Below the pieces are notes generated by a model, which worked only from the letters and a program-made list of their open reading frames with translations, was not told the DNA's origin and searched no databases. Both the position numbers and the translations under genes were made by a program. From Sneathiella litorea (GTDB lineage: Bacteria > Pseudomonadota > Alphaproteobacteria > Sneathiellales > Sneathiellaceae): a DNA stretch of 64,000 nt. Positions 33,940 to 43,192 of the stretch are shown one piece after another (the stretch's first letter is position 1; each line of letters starts with the position of its first letter). The DNA lies in NCBI RefSeq assembly GCF_009882915.1, contig NZ_WTUW01000001.1, positions 1,116,357-1,180,356 of the forward strand. Direction: 5' to 3'.

Positions 33940-36384
33940 ATGGTGGGTAGTAAAGCATTGCCAGCTTCGCAATTATGCCGCAGATATAATCTTGAGGCAC
34001 TTGGGTTTACGGATACATCCGAGTTGGAGGATCTACGTGAACCTTTAGGTCAGGATCGTGCTGTTGAGGCTATTCGTTTTGGCATAGGCGTGCGTCATCA
34101 AGGGTTCAACCTATTTGCCTTTGGCCCCTCCGGATCGGGCAAGACTGAAATAATCCGTCGTTATCTTGAACCGGAAGCTGCGGCCAAGCCGGTCCCGGAT
34201 GATTGGTGTTATGTGAATAATTTTACAACGCCGGATCATCCTAAAATGCTACGCCTTCCTGCTGGTCGTGCAAAAGATCTGGCGAGACAAATGGAAAATC
34301 TGACGGCGGAAGTTCGTGTCGTGATCTCTGCCGCCTATGAAAGTGAGGACTATCGCACCCGGCTCGATGTCATTGTCGAACAGTTTAAGCTAAAGCAGGA
34401 AGAAGCTTTCGAGAATCTTCATAAGAAGGCGGGTGAGAAAAATGTCGCGATTGTCCGCACTCCCATGGGGCTCGCCCTGGCACCCTCGCGCGAAGGAAAA
34501 GTCCTTAATCCAGAAGCCTTTTCAAAGCTGCCAACTGAAGAGCAGGAGCAAGTTAAGAAAGACATCAGTGAGCTGGAAGTTGACCTGCAAGCAGTTGTCA
34601 GAATGTTACCTGAACTTGAACGTGAGCAACGGCGTGAAATTGTGAAGTTAAACCGGGAGGTAACAAGCTTTACAGTTGATCATTTGATTGATGAGATTAG
34701 GGAAAAATGGCGAGACTGCACGGCAGTGCTTGTATTCTTTGATGAAGTCCAGGACTATATCATCAATCACAGTGACGTTTTCCGCCTGAGCAAGGACGAA
34801 GCGGCGGAAACAATTCCCGCCCGCATGGCTGCAGATTTTCTGATGCAGCAGGAACGCGTTATCGGAAATTGCCAAGTCAATGTTCTTATAAGCCATAAAG
34901 CCGATGGCGGCGCACCGATTGTTTATGAAGATAATCCAACAGTCGAAAATCTGCTTGGCCGGATAGAGCATCGTTCCGAATTTGGTTCTCTGGTGACTGA
35001 TTTTCGCCTGATAAAGCCTGGAGCCTTACATCAGGCGAACGGTGGCTATCTCATCTTGGATGCCCGGCGCCTGGTCTTTCAGCCCTATGCTTGGGAAACA
35101 TTGAAACGTGAGTTACGCAGCCGGGAAATCAGGGTTGAGACGCTTTCTCAAATGATGTCGCTCGGCAGCATGGTAACCTTGCAGCCTGAACCGATCCCGC
35201 TCGATATAAAAGTAATCCTGATTGGGGATCCGACGCTTTACTATCTGCTCAGCCAGAATGATCACGATTTTAATAACCTGTTCAAAGTGCCTGTTGACTT
35301 TGATGATCGCGTGCCTGTCACGGACGAGGCGATTTCTCTATATGCCCAATTTATTGCGACTGAGGCGCGGAAAAAGCAGTTAATGCCGCTGCACCGTAGC
35401 GCTGTTGAACAGGTTATGGAGCGGATGACCCGCCTCACCTCGGATACGGAGCGCCTGTCCAGCCATACACGCTCTCTTTCTGACCTGTTGTCAGAAGCGG
35501 ATTATTGGGCTGCGTCCCGCTCTGCGCCGCGTATTGAAGCTCAAGATGTAAAACATGCAGTAAAGGCCCATATTCATCGGTCGGACCGGATGCGTGAACG
35601 CACACAGGAACAGTTTCAGCGTGGGACGATGATGCTGGATACTTCTGACGCCAAGGTTGGGCAGATCAACGGGTTGTCGGTTCTGCAACTTGGCGATTTT
35701 GCGTTTGGCCGCCCTAGCAGGATTACAGCGAGGGTACATCTTGGACGAGGGCGGGTCATCGATATCGAGCGCGAAGTAGAACTTGGCGGCCCACTTCATT
35801 CAAAAGGAGTATTGATCCTCTCGAATTTTCTGGCGGCCCGTTATACCAATAATAGACCACTATCTCTGAATGCGAGTCTGGTCTTTGAGCAATCCTATGG
35901 CGGGGTCGATGGCGACAGCGCTTCCTCGACTGAGCTTTATGCGCTTTTATCGGCGCTTTCAAATACTCCGATTAAGCAGTCCCTGGCCGTAACCGGATCG
36001 GTTAATCAATTTGGTGAGGTTCAGGCAATTGGCGGTGTAAACGAAAAGATTGAAGGCTTTTTTGATCTTTGCAACTTCCGTGGGCTGACTGGCGATCAGG
36101 GCGTGCTCATCCCGGAATCAAACGTCAAGCATCTAATGCTTAAAGATGAGGTTGTGGCCGCCGCAGAGAAAGGCCAGTTTCATATTTATTCTGTTACGAG
36201 CATTGATCAGGGAATCGAGATTTTAACAGGTATACAGGCCGGAGAACTGGATGCAGCCGGCAACTATCCACCAGAATCAGTCAACGGTCGGGTCAAGGCG
36301 CGGCTTGAGGTTTTTGCTGAGTCGGCGCGGCAATATGTAAAATCTGGGGGTGAGGACAAAATGTCGGGGGCAGGCGATGGCTGA
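33940..36384 (+). CDS. Lon-like ATP-dependent protease (LonB/YcbZ type)
   Basis: An 814-residue AAA protease. Walker A GPSGSGKT is at 62-69. A long helical region (about 120-260) is inserted after it, as in LonB-type proteins, and the C-terminal part is a Lon (S16) domain. The Ser-Lys dyad is visible: Ser660 in GDSASST and Lys703 in GGVNEKIEG, 43 residues apart, as in classical Lon. No Lon substrate-binding N-terminal domain and no predicted membrane anchor. AAAGGA precedes the ATG. It overlaps the UspA-like gene by 8 bases, so the two are coupled. Confidence 0.9.
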   Translation: MVGSKALPASQLCRRYNLEALGFTDTSELEDLREPLGQDRAVEAIRFGIGVRHQGFNLFAFGPSGSGKTEIIRRYLEPEAAAKPVPDDWCYVNNFTTPDHPKMLRLPAGRAKDLARQMENLTAEVRVVISAAYESEDYRTRLDVIVEQFKLKQEEAFENLHKKAGEKNVAIVRTPMGLALAPSREGKVLNPEAFSKLPTEEQEQVKKDISELEVDLQAVVRMLPELEREQRREIVKLNREVTSFTVDHLIDEIREKWRDCTAVLVFFDEVQDYIINHSDVFRLSKDEAAETIPARMAADFLMQQERVIGNCQVNVLISHKADGGAPIVYEDNPTVENLLGRIEHRSEFGSLVTDFRLIKPGALHQANGGYLILDARRLVFQPYAWETLKRELRSREIRVETLSQMMSLGSMVTLQPEPIPLDIKVILIGDPTLYYLLSQNDHDFNNLFKVPVDFDDRVPVTDEAISLYAQFIATEARKKQLMPLHRSAVEQVMERMTRLTSDTERLSSHTRSLSDLLSEADYWAASRSAPRIEAQDVKHAVKAHIHRSDRMRERTQEQFQRGTMMLDTSDAKVGQINGLSVLQLGDFAFGRPSRITARVHLGRGRVIDIEREVELGGPLHSKGVLILSNFLAARYTNNRPLSLNASLVFEQSYGGVDGDSASSTELYALLSALSNTPIKQSLAVTGSVNQFGEVQAIGGVNEKIEGFFDLCNFRGLTGDQGVLIPESNVKHLMLKDEVVAAAEKGQFHIYSVTSIDQGIEILTGIQAGELDAAGNYPPESVNGRVKARLEVFAESARQYVKSGGEDKMSGAGDG

Positions 36385-37237
36385 ACCTTCAAGCCGCAAA
36401 TATCGCCGGGTATTGCTTCAGATTGATGCGGCAACGCTCTGTCAGGACACGGTTGGAGCGGCCGTCGAAATTGCCGCCCGCCTCGGCGGCGAGCTGCATG
36501 GGCTTTTTATTGAGGATACGGACCTTGTTGCTGTTGGGGAACTTGAGTTCATACATGAATTTCGTCTTTCCTCGCCAACTGCGCATCCATTGGACCTGCT
36601 TACACTTGAAAGTCAGCTCCGTGCGATGGCGCGATCTGTCAGGCGACAGCTTGAGCGGGCAGGTAACCGCCAGAAGGTGACGATCGGGTTCAGGTCCGTT
36701 CGTGGTGATACCTGGCGTACTGAGGAGGAAACCTCTAATGACGCCGATTTGGTCATAATTGAAAGCACAGGCCGACTGCATAGCCGAACCTATCGCGGTC
36801 ATCGCACCAATCGACGCAGCGCAGTTGCAAACTTGTGTCCGACACTACTGCTGAAGGGAGGCAAGCGTCTAACGTCTTTCGTAACCGTAATATGCGATTC
36901 TGTTGAAGCCGCGAAGTTAGGAGTGCGGACAGTGACAACGCTTCTCGGGGTAAAGCCGGAAAATATTACACTTCTTCCGTATGCCTTAAACGATCAGGAA
37001 TGTCAGGAACTCCGAGAAATTATTGAGCAGTTTGCTGAGGAAACTATGAAAACTGCTGAAGGTCGCACCCAGATTAAAATCGGACCAAATGTCGCTGAAG
37101 ATGGTGCTAGAGTTATGAGGTTTTTATCTCCTGATGATTGTGTTGTTGTTTTGAAGACAGGAGGGATATTTCTGGAAAACCCTGCCCATCTGGAATCCCT
37201 GATAGTAAGCCGACATCCGTTGTTATTCGTTCAGTAA
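36377..37237 (+). CDS. UspA-like protein of 286 residues
   Basis: The N-terminal half reads like a universal stress protein: RRVLLQIDAATLCQDTVGAA opens the fold and DADLVIIESTG then a basic stretch follow. The C-terminal half (from about residue 165) has weaker similarity and could be a second, degenerate Usp domain (TSFVTVICDSVEAAKLGVRT). The usual ATP-binding GxxGxS motif is not obvious, so it may not bind ATP. I use the ATG at 36377, which overlaps the Lon-like stop by 8 bases. The family call is moderate. Confidence 0.6.
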   Translation: MAEPSSRKYRRVLLQIDAATLCQDTVGAAVEIAARLGGELHGLFIEDTDLVAVGELEFIHEFRLSSPTAHPLDLLTLESQLRAMARSVRRQLERAGNRQKVTIGFRSVRGDTWRTEEETSNDADLVIIESTGRLHSRTYRGHRTNRRSAVANLCPTLLLKGGKRLTSFVTVICDSVEAAKLGVRTVTTLLGVKPENITLLPYALNDQECQELREIIEQFAEETMKTAEGRTQIKIGPNVAEDGARVMRFLSPDDCVVVLKTGGIFLENPAHLESLIVSRHPLLFVQ

Positions 37238-37290
37238 CACCGCCAAATACACCGTTGATTGTCATCAACTACAAAACATAAAGGTATACT

Positions 37291-38535
37291 ATGCTCGATG
37301 CGGAAGGAAGCGGCCCGGTAACACATGAGGTAAGTCTGAAGCGCAAGCTTACGCTGCCTCTTCTGATCCTGTACGGCCTTGGCGTTACGATCGGCGCTGG
37401 AATATATGTGCTGGTGGGAACGACTGCCGCTCGAGCCGGAGTATACGCCCCGGTATCTTTTCTCATCGCCGCGACAGTTGTTGCTTTTACCGGTTTTGCT
37501 TATGCCGAATTATCGACCCGCCATCCTGTTAGTGCAGGGGAAGCAGCTTACGTGCGAGCGGGTTTTAATTCTAACAGTCTGACGTTAATCGTTGGATTGT
37601 TGGTTGCGGCATCGGGAATTGTCTCATCAGCCGCAGTTTCAATCGGAGCTGCGGCCTATATCGGCGAGATTGTTCCGTTATCACAGACCTTTCTATCGAT
37701 CGCTATAATACTGATTGTCGGGGTTATTGCTGCATGGGGAATTTTGGAATCTGTGTTCATCGCCGCCGTTTTTACGATAGTTGAAATCGCAGGATTAGGC
37801 TTTGTAATTTACTTTGGCATCAGTTCTGACCCAGCTATTATTTCGAAAGTCGGGACCTTGTTCCCTCCCTTGGAAGGGGTTGTCTGGGGCGGCATTATTT
37901 CTGCAAGCTTGCTCGCTTTTTTTGCTTTTGTGGGTTTTGAAGATATCGCGAATGTCGCGGAGGAAGTTGTCGAACCCCATCGAACATTGCCGCGTGGAAT
38001 TATTCTTACCCTCGTGGTCGCGACAGTCCTCTACTTTCTTGTAGTGTCTGTTGTCGTCCTCGTGGTTCCCATGGCGGAGCTTTCCAGCTCTGCCGCACCG
38101 CTCGCTCTTGTCTTTGAGAAAGCGGGAAGTACCGCATCAGGAATTTTTCGACTTATTGCCATCATAGCAACAACCAATGGGGTGCTGATTCAGATTATCA
38201 TGGCGTCCCGGGTAATTTATGGTCTCTCTAAACAGAAAAGCCTGCCGTCTTTCCTTTCAATTGTTAATCCGGTGACGAGGACGCCACTTACCGCGACCGC
38301 TATAATTGTCGCGTTGGTGCTCTTATTCGCGACGCTACTGCCCATTGATCAATTGGCCGAAGCGACGTCTTCAATTGTCCTGTTAGTTTTTTCATTAGTG
38401 AATCTCGCCCTGATCCGCCTGAAAATGACAGCTCCACAGCCTACAGAAGGCGTATTTGTCGTGCCCCTCTGGGTACCGGTGATGGGGTTGCTTACAAGCA
38501 TTGCTCTTCTGATCTCAGGACTGTTGCCGATTTAG
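37291..38535 (+). CDS. APC-superfamily amino acid permease
   Basis: A 414-residue membrane protein with about twelve helices. The N-terminal LPLLILYGLGVTIGAGIYVL carries the APC unwound-helix G-A-G-I motif for the substrate, and GFAYAELSTRHPVSAGEAAY follows. A central FFAFVGFEDIANVAEEV and a late LSKQKSLPSFLSIVNPVTRTP loop are typical. AAAGG precedes the ATG. It likely takes up an amino acid or amine; it shares the strand with the Lon-like/UspA pair but a 53-base gap leaves cotranscription open. Confidence 0.88.
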   Translation: MLDAEGSGPVTHEVSLKRKLTLPLLILYGLGVTIGAGIYVLVGTTAARAGVYAPVSFLIAATVVAFTGFAYAELSTRHPVSAGEAAYVRAGFNSNSLTLIVGLLVAASGIVSSAAVSIGAAAYIGEIVPLSQTFLSIAIILIVGVIAAWGILESVFIAAVFTIVEIAGLGFVIYFGISSDPAIISKVGTLFPPLEGVVWGGIISASLLAFFAFVGFEDIANVAEEVVEPHRTLPRGIILTLVVATVLYFLVVSVVVLVVPMAELSSSAAPLALVFEKAGSTASGIFRLIAIIATTNGVLIQIIMASRVIYGLSKQKSLPSFLSIVNPVTRTPLTATAIIVALVLLFATLLPIDQLAEATSSIVLLVFSLVNLALIRLKMTAPQPTEGVFVVPLWVPVMGLLTSIALLISGLLPI

Positions 38536-38579
38536 TCTGGAATTGCAGAATCACTTAATTCGCTGGCCGTTATTGTTAT

Positions 38580-39386
38580 CTAATTGGACAAATATTTGCG
38601 GTCACGGAACCAGCTTAGAAAATAAACAATTCTCTTTCCTGCTCCGTTACTCAGCTTGTACCAACACCGGCAAAACGGGTGGAGCAGCTTCGTAAGTCCG
38701 CGGATCTGCTTTGAATTGTCGAAGCGCGCATCCCCGATGGTAGAGGGCCCCTCCAAATCAGGGGTAACTGGAGATGGGTGAATAAGTAAGGTTTCCAGGC
38801 ATGTTTGCCAGGCACGACTATGAATAATATCCACGGGTATCCAGTTTCGGTGCATGAAGTGAAGCAGACGTTTTGCAGCCTCTTGGGTCAGCAGATAGGC
38901 ATAGGCCCCACTGGGGGATGTCGGGACGCGCGTTATGTCGTAGCCATGGCGTAGAGAGGCAAGAGAACGATAGCCAATATCGAAAACCTTGCCATGGCCG
39001 ACAAAGCGGATCAGGTCCCATGGGACGCTGCACCCTTGAAGATCCTCAATGACGTCCTTGAAATTATCAGCAAGAAAAACATCATCTTCCAGTATGAGCG
39101 CGCATGGAATTTTGTCCGTCACCATTTTTTCATAAATTGCCCGGTGGGAGAGCAGGCAGCCAATTTCCCCTGCCTTTAAATCCTTCCCGAAATAGCGGCG
39201 GCGCTTTTCGCCGTCATAGTCAGCAAGATTTGGAATATCGAGTTGATAGCCATCAACGGCCTCAAAAAAGATTGGGGTCAATCCGACTTTTGCAAGACGT
39301 TCCGTCATATCAGCCCGGCGCTGTTGGTCTTTTGGCCGGTTGATGACGAAAACAGGCGGCAGGGCGGTGGAAATATCGGTTTTCAA
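38580..39386 (-). CDS. Glycosyltransferase family 25 protein (LPS-type)
   Basis: A 268-residue transferase. FVINRPKDQQRRADMTERL at the N-terminus and CALILEDDVFLADNF are GT25 marks; the EDD acidic cluster is the metal/nucleotide-sugar motif. An in-frame TGA lies just upstream and no ATG precedes the conserved FVINRPKD segment, so TTG at 39386 is the likely start. Such enzymes add galactose or similar sugars to lipopolysaccharide. The C-terminal third is basic and variable. Confidence 0.8.
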   Translation of the reverse strand: MKTDISTALPPVFVINRPKDQQRRADMTERLAKVGLTPIFFEAVDGYQLDIPNLADYDGEKRRRYFGKDLKAGEIGCLLSHRAIYEKMVTDKIPCALILEDDVFLADNFKDVIEDLQGCSVPWDLIRFVGHGKVFDIGYRSLASLRHGYDITRVPTSPSGAYAYLLTQEAAKRLLHFMHRNWIPVDIIHSRAWQTCLETLLIHPSPVTPDLEGPSTIGDARFDNSKQIRGLTKLLHPFCRCWYKLSNGAGKRIVYFLSWFRDRKYLSN

Positions 39387-39425
39387 AGCATGTGACTCAC
39401 GTAATAAAAACGTACCCGCAGATTG

Positions 39426-40103
39426 TTAGGCGATGTCGTTCTGATGATCAAGCTTTCTCATTTTTTGCTGGATTTCGTGTAGATAGCGGTCTTGCACATT
39501 CATCTCATCCAGATGAGCAATGGTATTATTGAGATAGTCGCGACAGGTGCCAAGGTGCCCTTCACCAGAGGCAAGCAATTGCACGGTTTCTTCCATACCG
39601 ATATTCGAAACATAGCGTGGGTGGGATCGATTAATGACGAAAGTCAGGCCTTTTACCTTTCTGTCTGGCAACTGAATATGAATATGCCGGGCATTATATG
39701 CCCCTGAGACCATTTCCCGCATCCACAGGATATCCGTCTCGCTATCAATCTTTTCCGGTGCGATGTGAAACGCCCGACCTTTGCAGGAGCCCCCATGATC
39801 GAGGGCGAGCATCAAGCCAGGCTTTTCCGGACTGCCTCGACCAATAGATGCCTGCAAACAAAAGCGCCGGCGAAATCCGAATAAACGCGCGGGCTGCCAC
39901 TCCGTGAAGTGAAACGCCGGGTTCCACAAGAGGGATCCATAACCGAATACCCACAACCCATCATCTTTTACAATGTTAGATAGAAACGCATGGCGGGTAG
40001 CCTCGCGCTCCTCGTGAGACAGGGCATGAAAAGATCCGTGGCGGTTTGCCTCCCGAATGAGGTTATCTATCCGTTCTCGATTAAATTCTTCTCGCACAAG
40101 CAT
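39426..40103 (-). CDS. ChaC-like gamma-glutamylcyclotransferase
   Basis: A 225-residue protein. LWVFGYGSLLWNPAFHFTEW is the signature glycine-rich opening of the fold, after an N-terminal helical lead of about 45 residues. GFRRRFCL and the conserved RGSPEKPGLMLALDHGGSC stretch follow, and the acidic catalytic Glu region is probably EKIDSETDILWMREMV. ChaC proteins convert gamma-glutamyl groups of glutathione to 5-oxoproline. The start ATG at 40103 is unopposed. Confidence 0.85.
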   Translation of the reverse strand: MLVREEFNRERIDNLIREANRHGSFHALSHEEREATRHAFLSNIVKDDGLWVFGYGSLLWNPAFHFTEWQPARLFGFRRRFCLQASIGRGSPEKPGLMLALDHGGSCKGRAFHIAPEKIDSETDILWMREMVSGAYNARHIHIQLPDRKVKGLTFVINRSHPRYVSNIGMEETVQLLASGEGHLGTCRDYLNNTIAHLDEMNVQDRYLHEIQQKMRKLDHQNDIA

Positions 40104-40190
40104 CGTATTTATTTGAACTTTCTTGCTATAGTTCGCTAATCTCCGTGTTTAATTAGGGATTATAAGGTTTTTTACAAAGCGAGTAAGATA

Positions 40191-40640
40191 ATGTTGAAGA
40201 AACTTTTAAAGAATGTCCAGAGGCCGCAGCTGGATTTTTCATCTCTACAGAGGCCACGCAAACCAAATACCTACTTGATGTCGCCGCCGGATTACTGCCT
40301 TTATCCCCCAAAAACCATTAGTCCGATTTTCGAAATCAGTTCAGCTGAATTGGCCGAGATGTTTGAGGCCGTTGTCCTTGCTGAACCAAGAACCGAGAAA
40401 ATCGGTAGCCTGGAAATCAATAAGGACCTGCAGACTGACTATGTGCAATATTCCAAGCTGATTGGCTATCCTGATACAATTACGGTCCGCTTTATTGATC
40501 TGGGTGGTGAAGAATCGACCTTGGCTGTTTTTAGTCGAGCTCATTATGGCTATCGCGATTTCGGCGTCAATGAAGCGCGTGTGAAAGACTGGATGCGAAA
40601 ACTTGATTTTGCTGTGAAGAAGGCGGTGAACAAATCCTAA
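40191..40640 (+). CDS. DUF1499-family protein
   Basis: A 149-residue soluble protein with the features of DUF1499: PNTYLMSPPDYC near residue 25, a central IGYPDTITVRFIDLG and the end motif FSRAHYGYRDFGVNEARVKD. The function of the family is unknown. No signal peptide is evident; the first residues are basic. It is convergent with the sulfotransferase-like gene, whose stop overlaps its end by four bases. Confidence 0.8.
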   Translation: MLKKLLKNVQRPQLDFSSLQRPRKPNTYLMSPPDYCLYPPKTISPIFEISSAELAEMFEAVVLAEPRTEKIGSLEINKDLQTDYVQYSKLIGYPDTITVRFIDLGGEESTLAVFSRAHYGYRDFGVNEARVKDWMRKLDFAVKKAVNKS

Positions 40641-41371
40641 ATTTTATGGGAGCGGAGCGCTTCAAAATAGGGCAACTGCTCTGCCAGTAACCCTTCCAAC
40701 TCTGGTTTCAAGACGATATCGCGCTCTTCGTATGGGGCGAAACCGGTCGAGTCTTCAACGGAAGCGTACCAATGTTCTGCCCAGATCCCATCTTCCGGCC
40801 GCCGCCCTTTCGGCCAGCCAAGCATTCTCTGCTGCCAGGGAATATCAAGGGCATTGCATAGCTTTTTCAGCATCTCAGCTGGGTTTTTCAGGATGTCTTC
40901 TGCCTCAACGACGACAGGTGTTTGACCAGTGAGTTTTTCAATGGCCCTGAATATTTCGAGCTGCCGTTTGATGCCAATATCTTCCGTTGAAATCCGGTCC
41001 CATTTGGCAGCATAGGACGCAATAACCCTCTTGGGATCTCGGATAAGAAAGCAGTTGCGATGTTTCACCAAAAAGCCAAGGTCGACTTCTGGAAGCATGT
41101 GATGCGTCATATGCTTGATGTAGAGCATACTTCCCGCTGGACGAGACGCGTTCAGATCCCCCGCGACCACTTTCCAGTCCGTCGGCTGGCTTGCGATCAC
41201 TTCCTTATACATGGGATGCTTGAGGCCGCTTGTCGCAAGATAATAGGCGTAGAAGGGCTCGTCCACAGCCTGACATTCGGGCCGACTACCGAAGGATCGC
41301 ATCATCGCTGTGGAAATATTTCTTGGTCCGGACCACATTGAAATTCGGATAGCTTCATCCTTACCTGTCAT
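40637..41371 (-). CDS. Sulfotransferase-like P-loop protein
   Basis: About 244 residues. ISMWSGPRNISTAMMRSFG near the N-terminus corresponds to the 5'-phosphosulfate loop of sulfotransferase-fold proteins (family often annotated as sulfotransferase or branched-chain aminotransferase-like). CFLIRDPKRVIASYAAKW is the 3'-phosphate-binding region. Upstream in-frame ATG (41383) and GTG (41401) make the start uncertain; I use the ATG at 41371. It follows the acyl-CoA dehydrogenase on the same strand by about 50 bases. Substrate unknown. Confidence 0.75.
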   Translation of the reverse strand: MTGKDEAIRISMWSGPRNISTAMMRSFGSRPECQAVDEPFYAYYLATSGLKHPMYKEVIASQPTDWKVVAGDLNASRPAGSMLYIKHMTHHMLPEVDLGFLVKHRNCFLIRDPKRVIASYAAKWDRISTEDIGIKRQLEIFRAIEKLTGQTPVVVEAEDILKNPAEMLKKLCNALDIPWQQRMLGWPKGRRPEDGIWAEHWYASVEDSTGFAPYEERDIVLKPELEGLLAEQLPYFEALRSHKI

Positions 41372-41424
41372 GATCCGGTCCATATTGCACAAGGCGAGCA
41401 CGTCACGATGAAGTCGCTCACTAC

Positions 41425-42636
41425 CTAGAGGCCGAGGATCAGCTTGGCCATGATGTTGCGCTGAATTTCGTTTGATCCGCCATAGATAGAAACCTTGCGG
41501 GCATTGAAATATCGAGGTGCAACGCCGCTGGCGTAATCCGCACCGATCGGTTCCTCATTCTGGCCCGGATACAGCGGTGTAAAAGGCATCGAATATGTGC
41601 CCACTGCTTCAAGCGCCATCTGGACAACTTCCTGATACAGGTCTGTGCCCCGGCATTTCATCAGGGAGGATTCAGGGCCCATATTCTGGCCGGAGCTCAG
41701 CTTGCTAAGGATGCGCAGCTCGGTCATTTCAAGGGCCTGAACAGCAACCTCCAATCGTGCGAGCTTGGCATTGAAGGCAGCATTCTTTATGACGGGTTCC
41801 CGTCCATCGACTTCCGCTGCGGCGATAGTACGTATTTTTTCGACACCGCGCTTGAGGCGGCCGGCATAGGCATTGCCCCGCTCAAACTCAAGGAGGTACT
41901 TGGCGTAGGTCCATCCCTTGTTGACTTCGCCGATGAGGTTTTCCTTTGGAACCTTCACATCGTTGAAGAAAACCTGGTTGACCTCCTGCGCACCCTTGAT
42001 CGGTAAGTCGAGGGTTTGAATGGGATCAACGGTTATGCCTTCGGATTTCATATCGATCAGTAGGAATGAAATGCCTTCCTGACGCTTGCCTTCATTTGAT
42101 GTTCTGACAAGGCAGAAGATCCAGTCGGCATACTGCGCGAGGGTCGTCCAGATTTTTGAGCCATTGCAAAGGAAATGATCGCCCTTGTCTTCCGCTTTCA
42201 TTTGCAGGCTGGCAAGGTCGGAACCTGATCCTGGCTCAGAGTAGCCCTGACACCACCATACTTTGTTGTCGCGAATATCCGGGAGGAAGCGCTGTTTTTG
42301 TTCTTCGCTGCCGAACTTCATGATGACCGGTGCGCACATGCTAATGCCGAAAGGAATGACGCCCGGCGCATTGGCGTTCGCCATCTCCGTCTGGAAGATA
42401 TATTTTTGTGTCGTTGTCCAGCCGGGCCCACCATGTTCCACGGGCCAGTCCGGAGTGAGCCAACCTTTCTTCGCTAACGCGTCCTGCCAGCGGACATGAT
42501 CATCCTTCGGAAGGTAGTTGTTCCGGTTTTCCGCCATTTTCTGCTTGAGATCTTCGTCGAATTCCTCCGCCAGAAATTGGCGTACCTCGTCCCGAAAAGC
42601 GTTATCTTGCTTGGTAAATGAAAGGTCCATTCTCAT
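41425..42636 (-). CDS. Acyl-CoA dehydrogenase
   Basis: A 403-residue flavoenzyme of the ACAD family. Typical blocks are WCQGYSEPGSGSDLASLQMK, then a middle domain with GSKIWTTLAQYADWIFCLVR and a C-terminal SIYGGSNEIQRNIMAK that ends the fold. A catalytic base could not be assigned by eye. Two ATGs six bases apart (42636, 42630) are both possible. It is divergent from the rhodanese gene. Confidence 0.9.
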   Translation of the reverse strand: MRMDLSFTKQDNAFRDEVRQFLAEEFDEDLKQKMAENRNNYLPKDDHVRWQDALAKKGWLTPDWPVEHGGPGWTTTQKYIFQTEMANANAPGVIPFGISMCAPVIMKFGSEEQKQRFLPDIRDNKVWWCQGYSEPGSGSDLASLQMKAEDKGDHFLCNGSKIWTTLAQYADWIFCLVRTSNEGKRQEGISFLLIDMKSEGITVDPIQTLDLPIKGAQEVNQVFFNDVKVPKENLIGEVNKGWTYAKYLLEFERGNAYAGRLKRGVEKIRTIAAAEVDGREPVIKNAAFNAKLARLEVAVQALEMTELRILSKLSSGQNMGPESSLMKCRGTDLYQEVVQMALEAVGTYSMPFTPLYPGQNEEPIGADYASGVAPRYFNARKVSIYGGSNEIQRNIMAKLILGL

Positions 42637-42754
42637 TCTCTCTTTTTTATCTCGACGTACGCTAGTGGCGTCCTGTAATGGTAAATAGTAACACCATATA
42701 TAGGGCGGAAGACAAGGTTGTTTTCGTCATTTGAAGCGAGAAGGAGCAATAATA

Positions 42755-43153
42755 ATGAAAAAAGGTGTCAAACAGCTTGTTGAAGAAGCGAATAGCGAAA
42801 TCGAAACGGTATCGATTGAAGATGCGCTCGCACTTCATGGTCAGGAAAATGTAACCTTTGTCGACATCCGCGATATTCGGGAATTGGAGCGGGACGGTCA
42901 GGTGCCCGGCGCGGTTCATGCGCCGCGCGGCATGTTGGAATTCTGGGTTGACCCTGATAGCCCGTATCACCGTGATTTGTTCGCCAACGGCAACCGTTTC
43001 GTTTTCTATTGCGCATCAGCCTGGCGGTCTGCGCTTGCAACGAAGGCTGTTCAGGAGATGGGCCTGCCGAACGTGTGTCATATGGAAGGTGGATTTGGCG
43101 CCTGGAAGAAATCCGGCGGCGCTATAGAGGAACGCAAACCGCGGGAAAGCTAA
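42755..43153 (+). CDS. Rhodanese-domain protein
   Basis: A 132-residue single rhodanese domain. Family text is FVDIRDIRELERDGQVPGAVHAPRG, and the active-site loop is FYCASAWRSALA with Cys86. AGAAGGAG precedes the ATG at 42755, which settles the start against the TTG at 42731. The loop CASAWRS is shorter-chained than the thiosulfate sulfurtransferase type, so its sulfur donor is unknown. Confidence 0.9.
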   Translation: MKKGVKQLVEEANSEIETVSIEDALALHGQENVTFVDIRDIRELERDGQVPGAVHAPRGMLEFWVDPDSPYHRDLFANGNRFVFYCASAWRSALATKAVQEMGLPNVCHMEGGFGAWKKSGGAIEERKPRES

Positions 43154-43164
43154 CTTTCCCGCGG
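43139..43164. terminator. Bidirectional hairpin across the rhodanese stop codon
   Basis: CCGCGGGAAAG (43139-43149) pairs perfectly with CTTTCCCGCGG (43154-43164) around a CTAA loop. The hairpin contains the TAA stop of the rhodanese gene (43151-43153) and lies between two convergent genes, so it could end transcripts from both sides. No strong T-run follows. Confidence 0.65.
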
Positions 43165-43192
43165 GCCATTTGTCAAAGCTCAGGCTTTGCCT

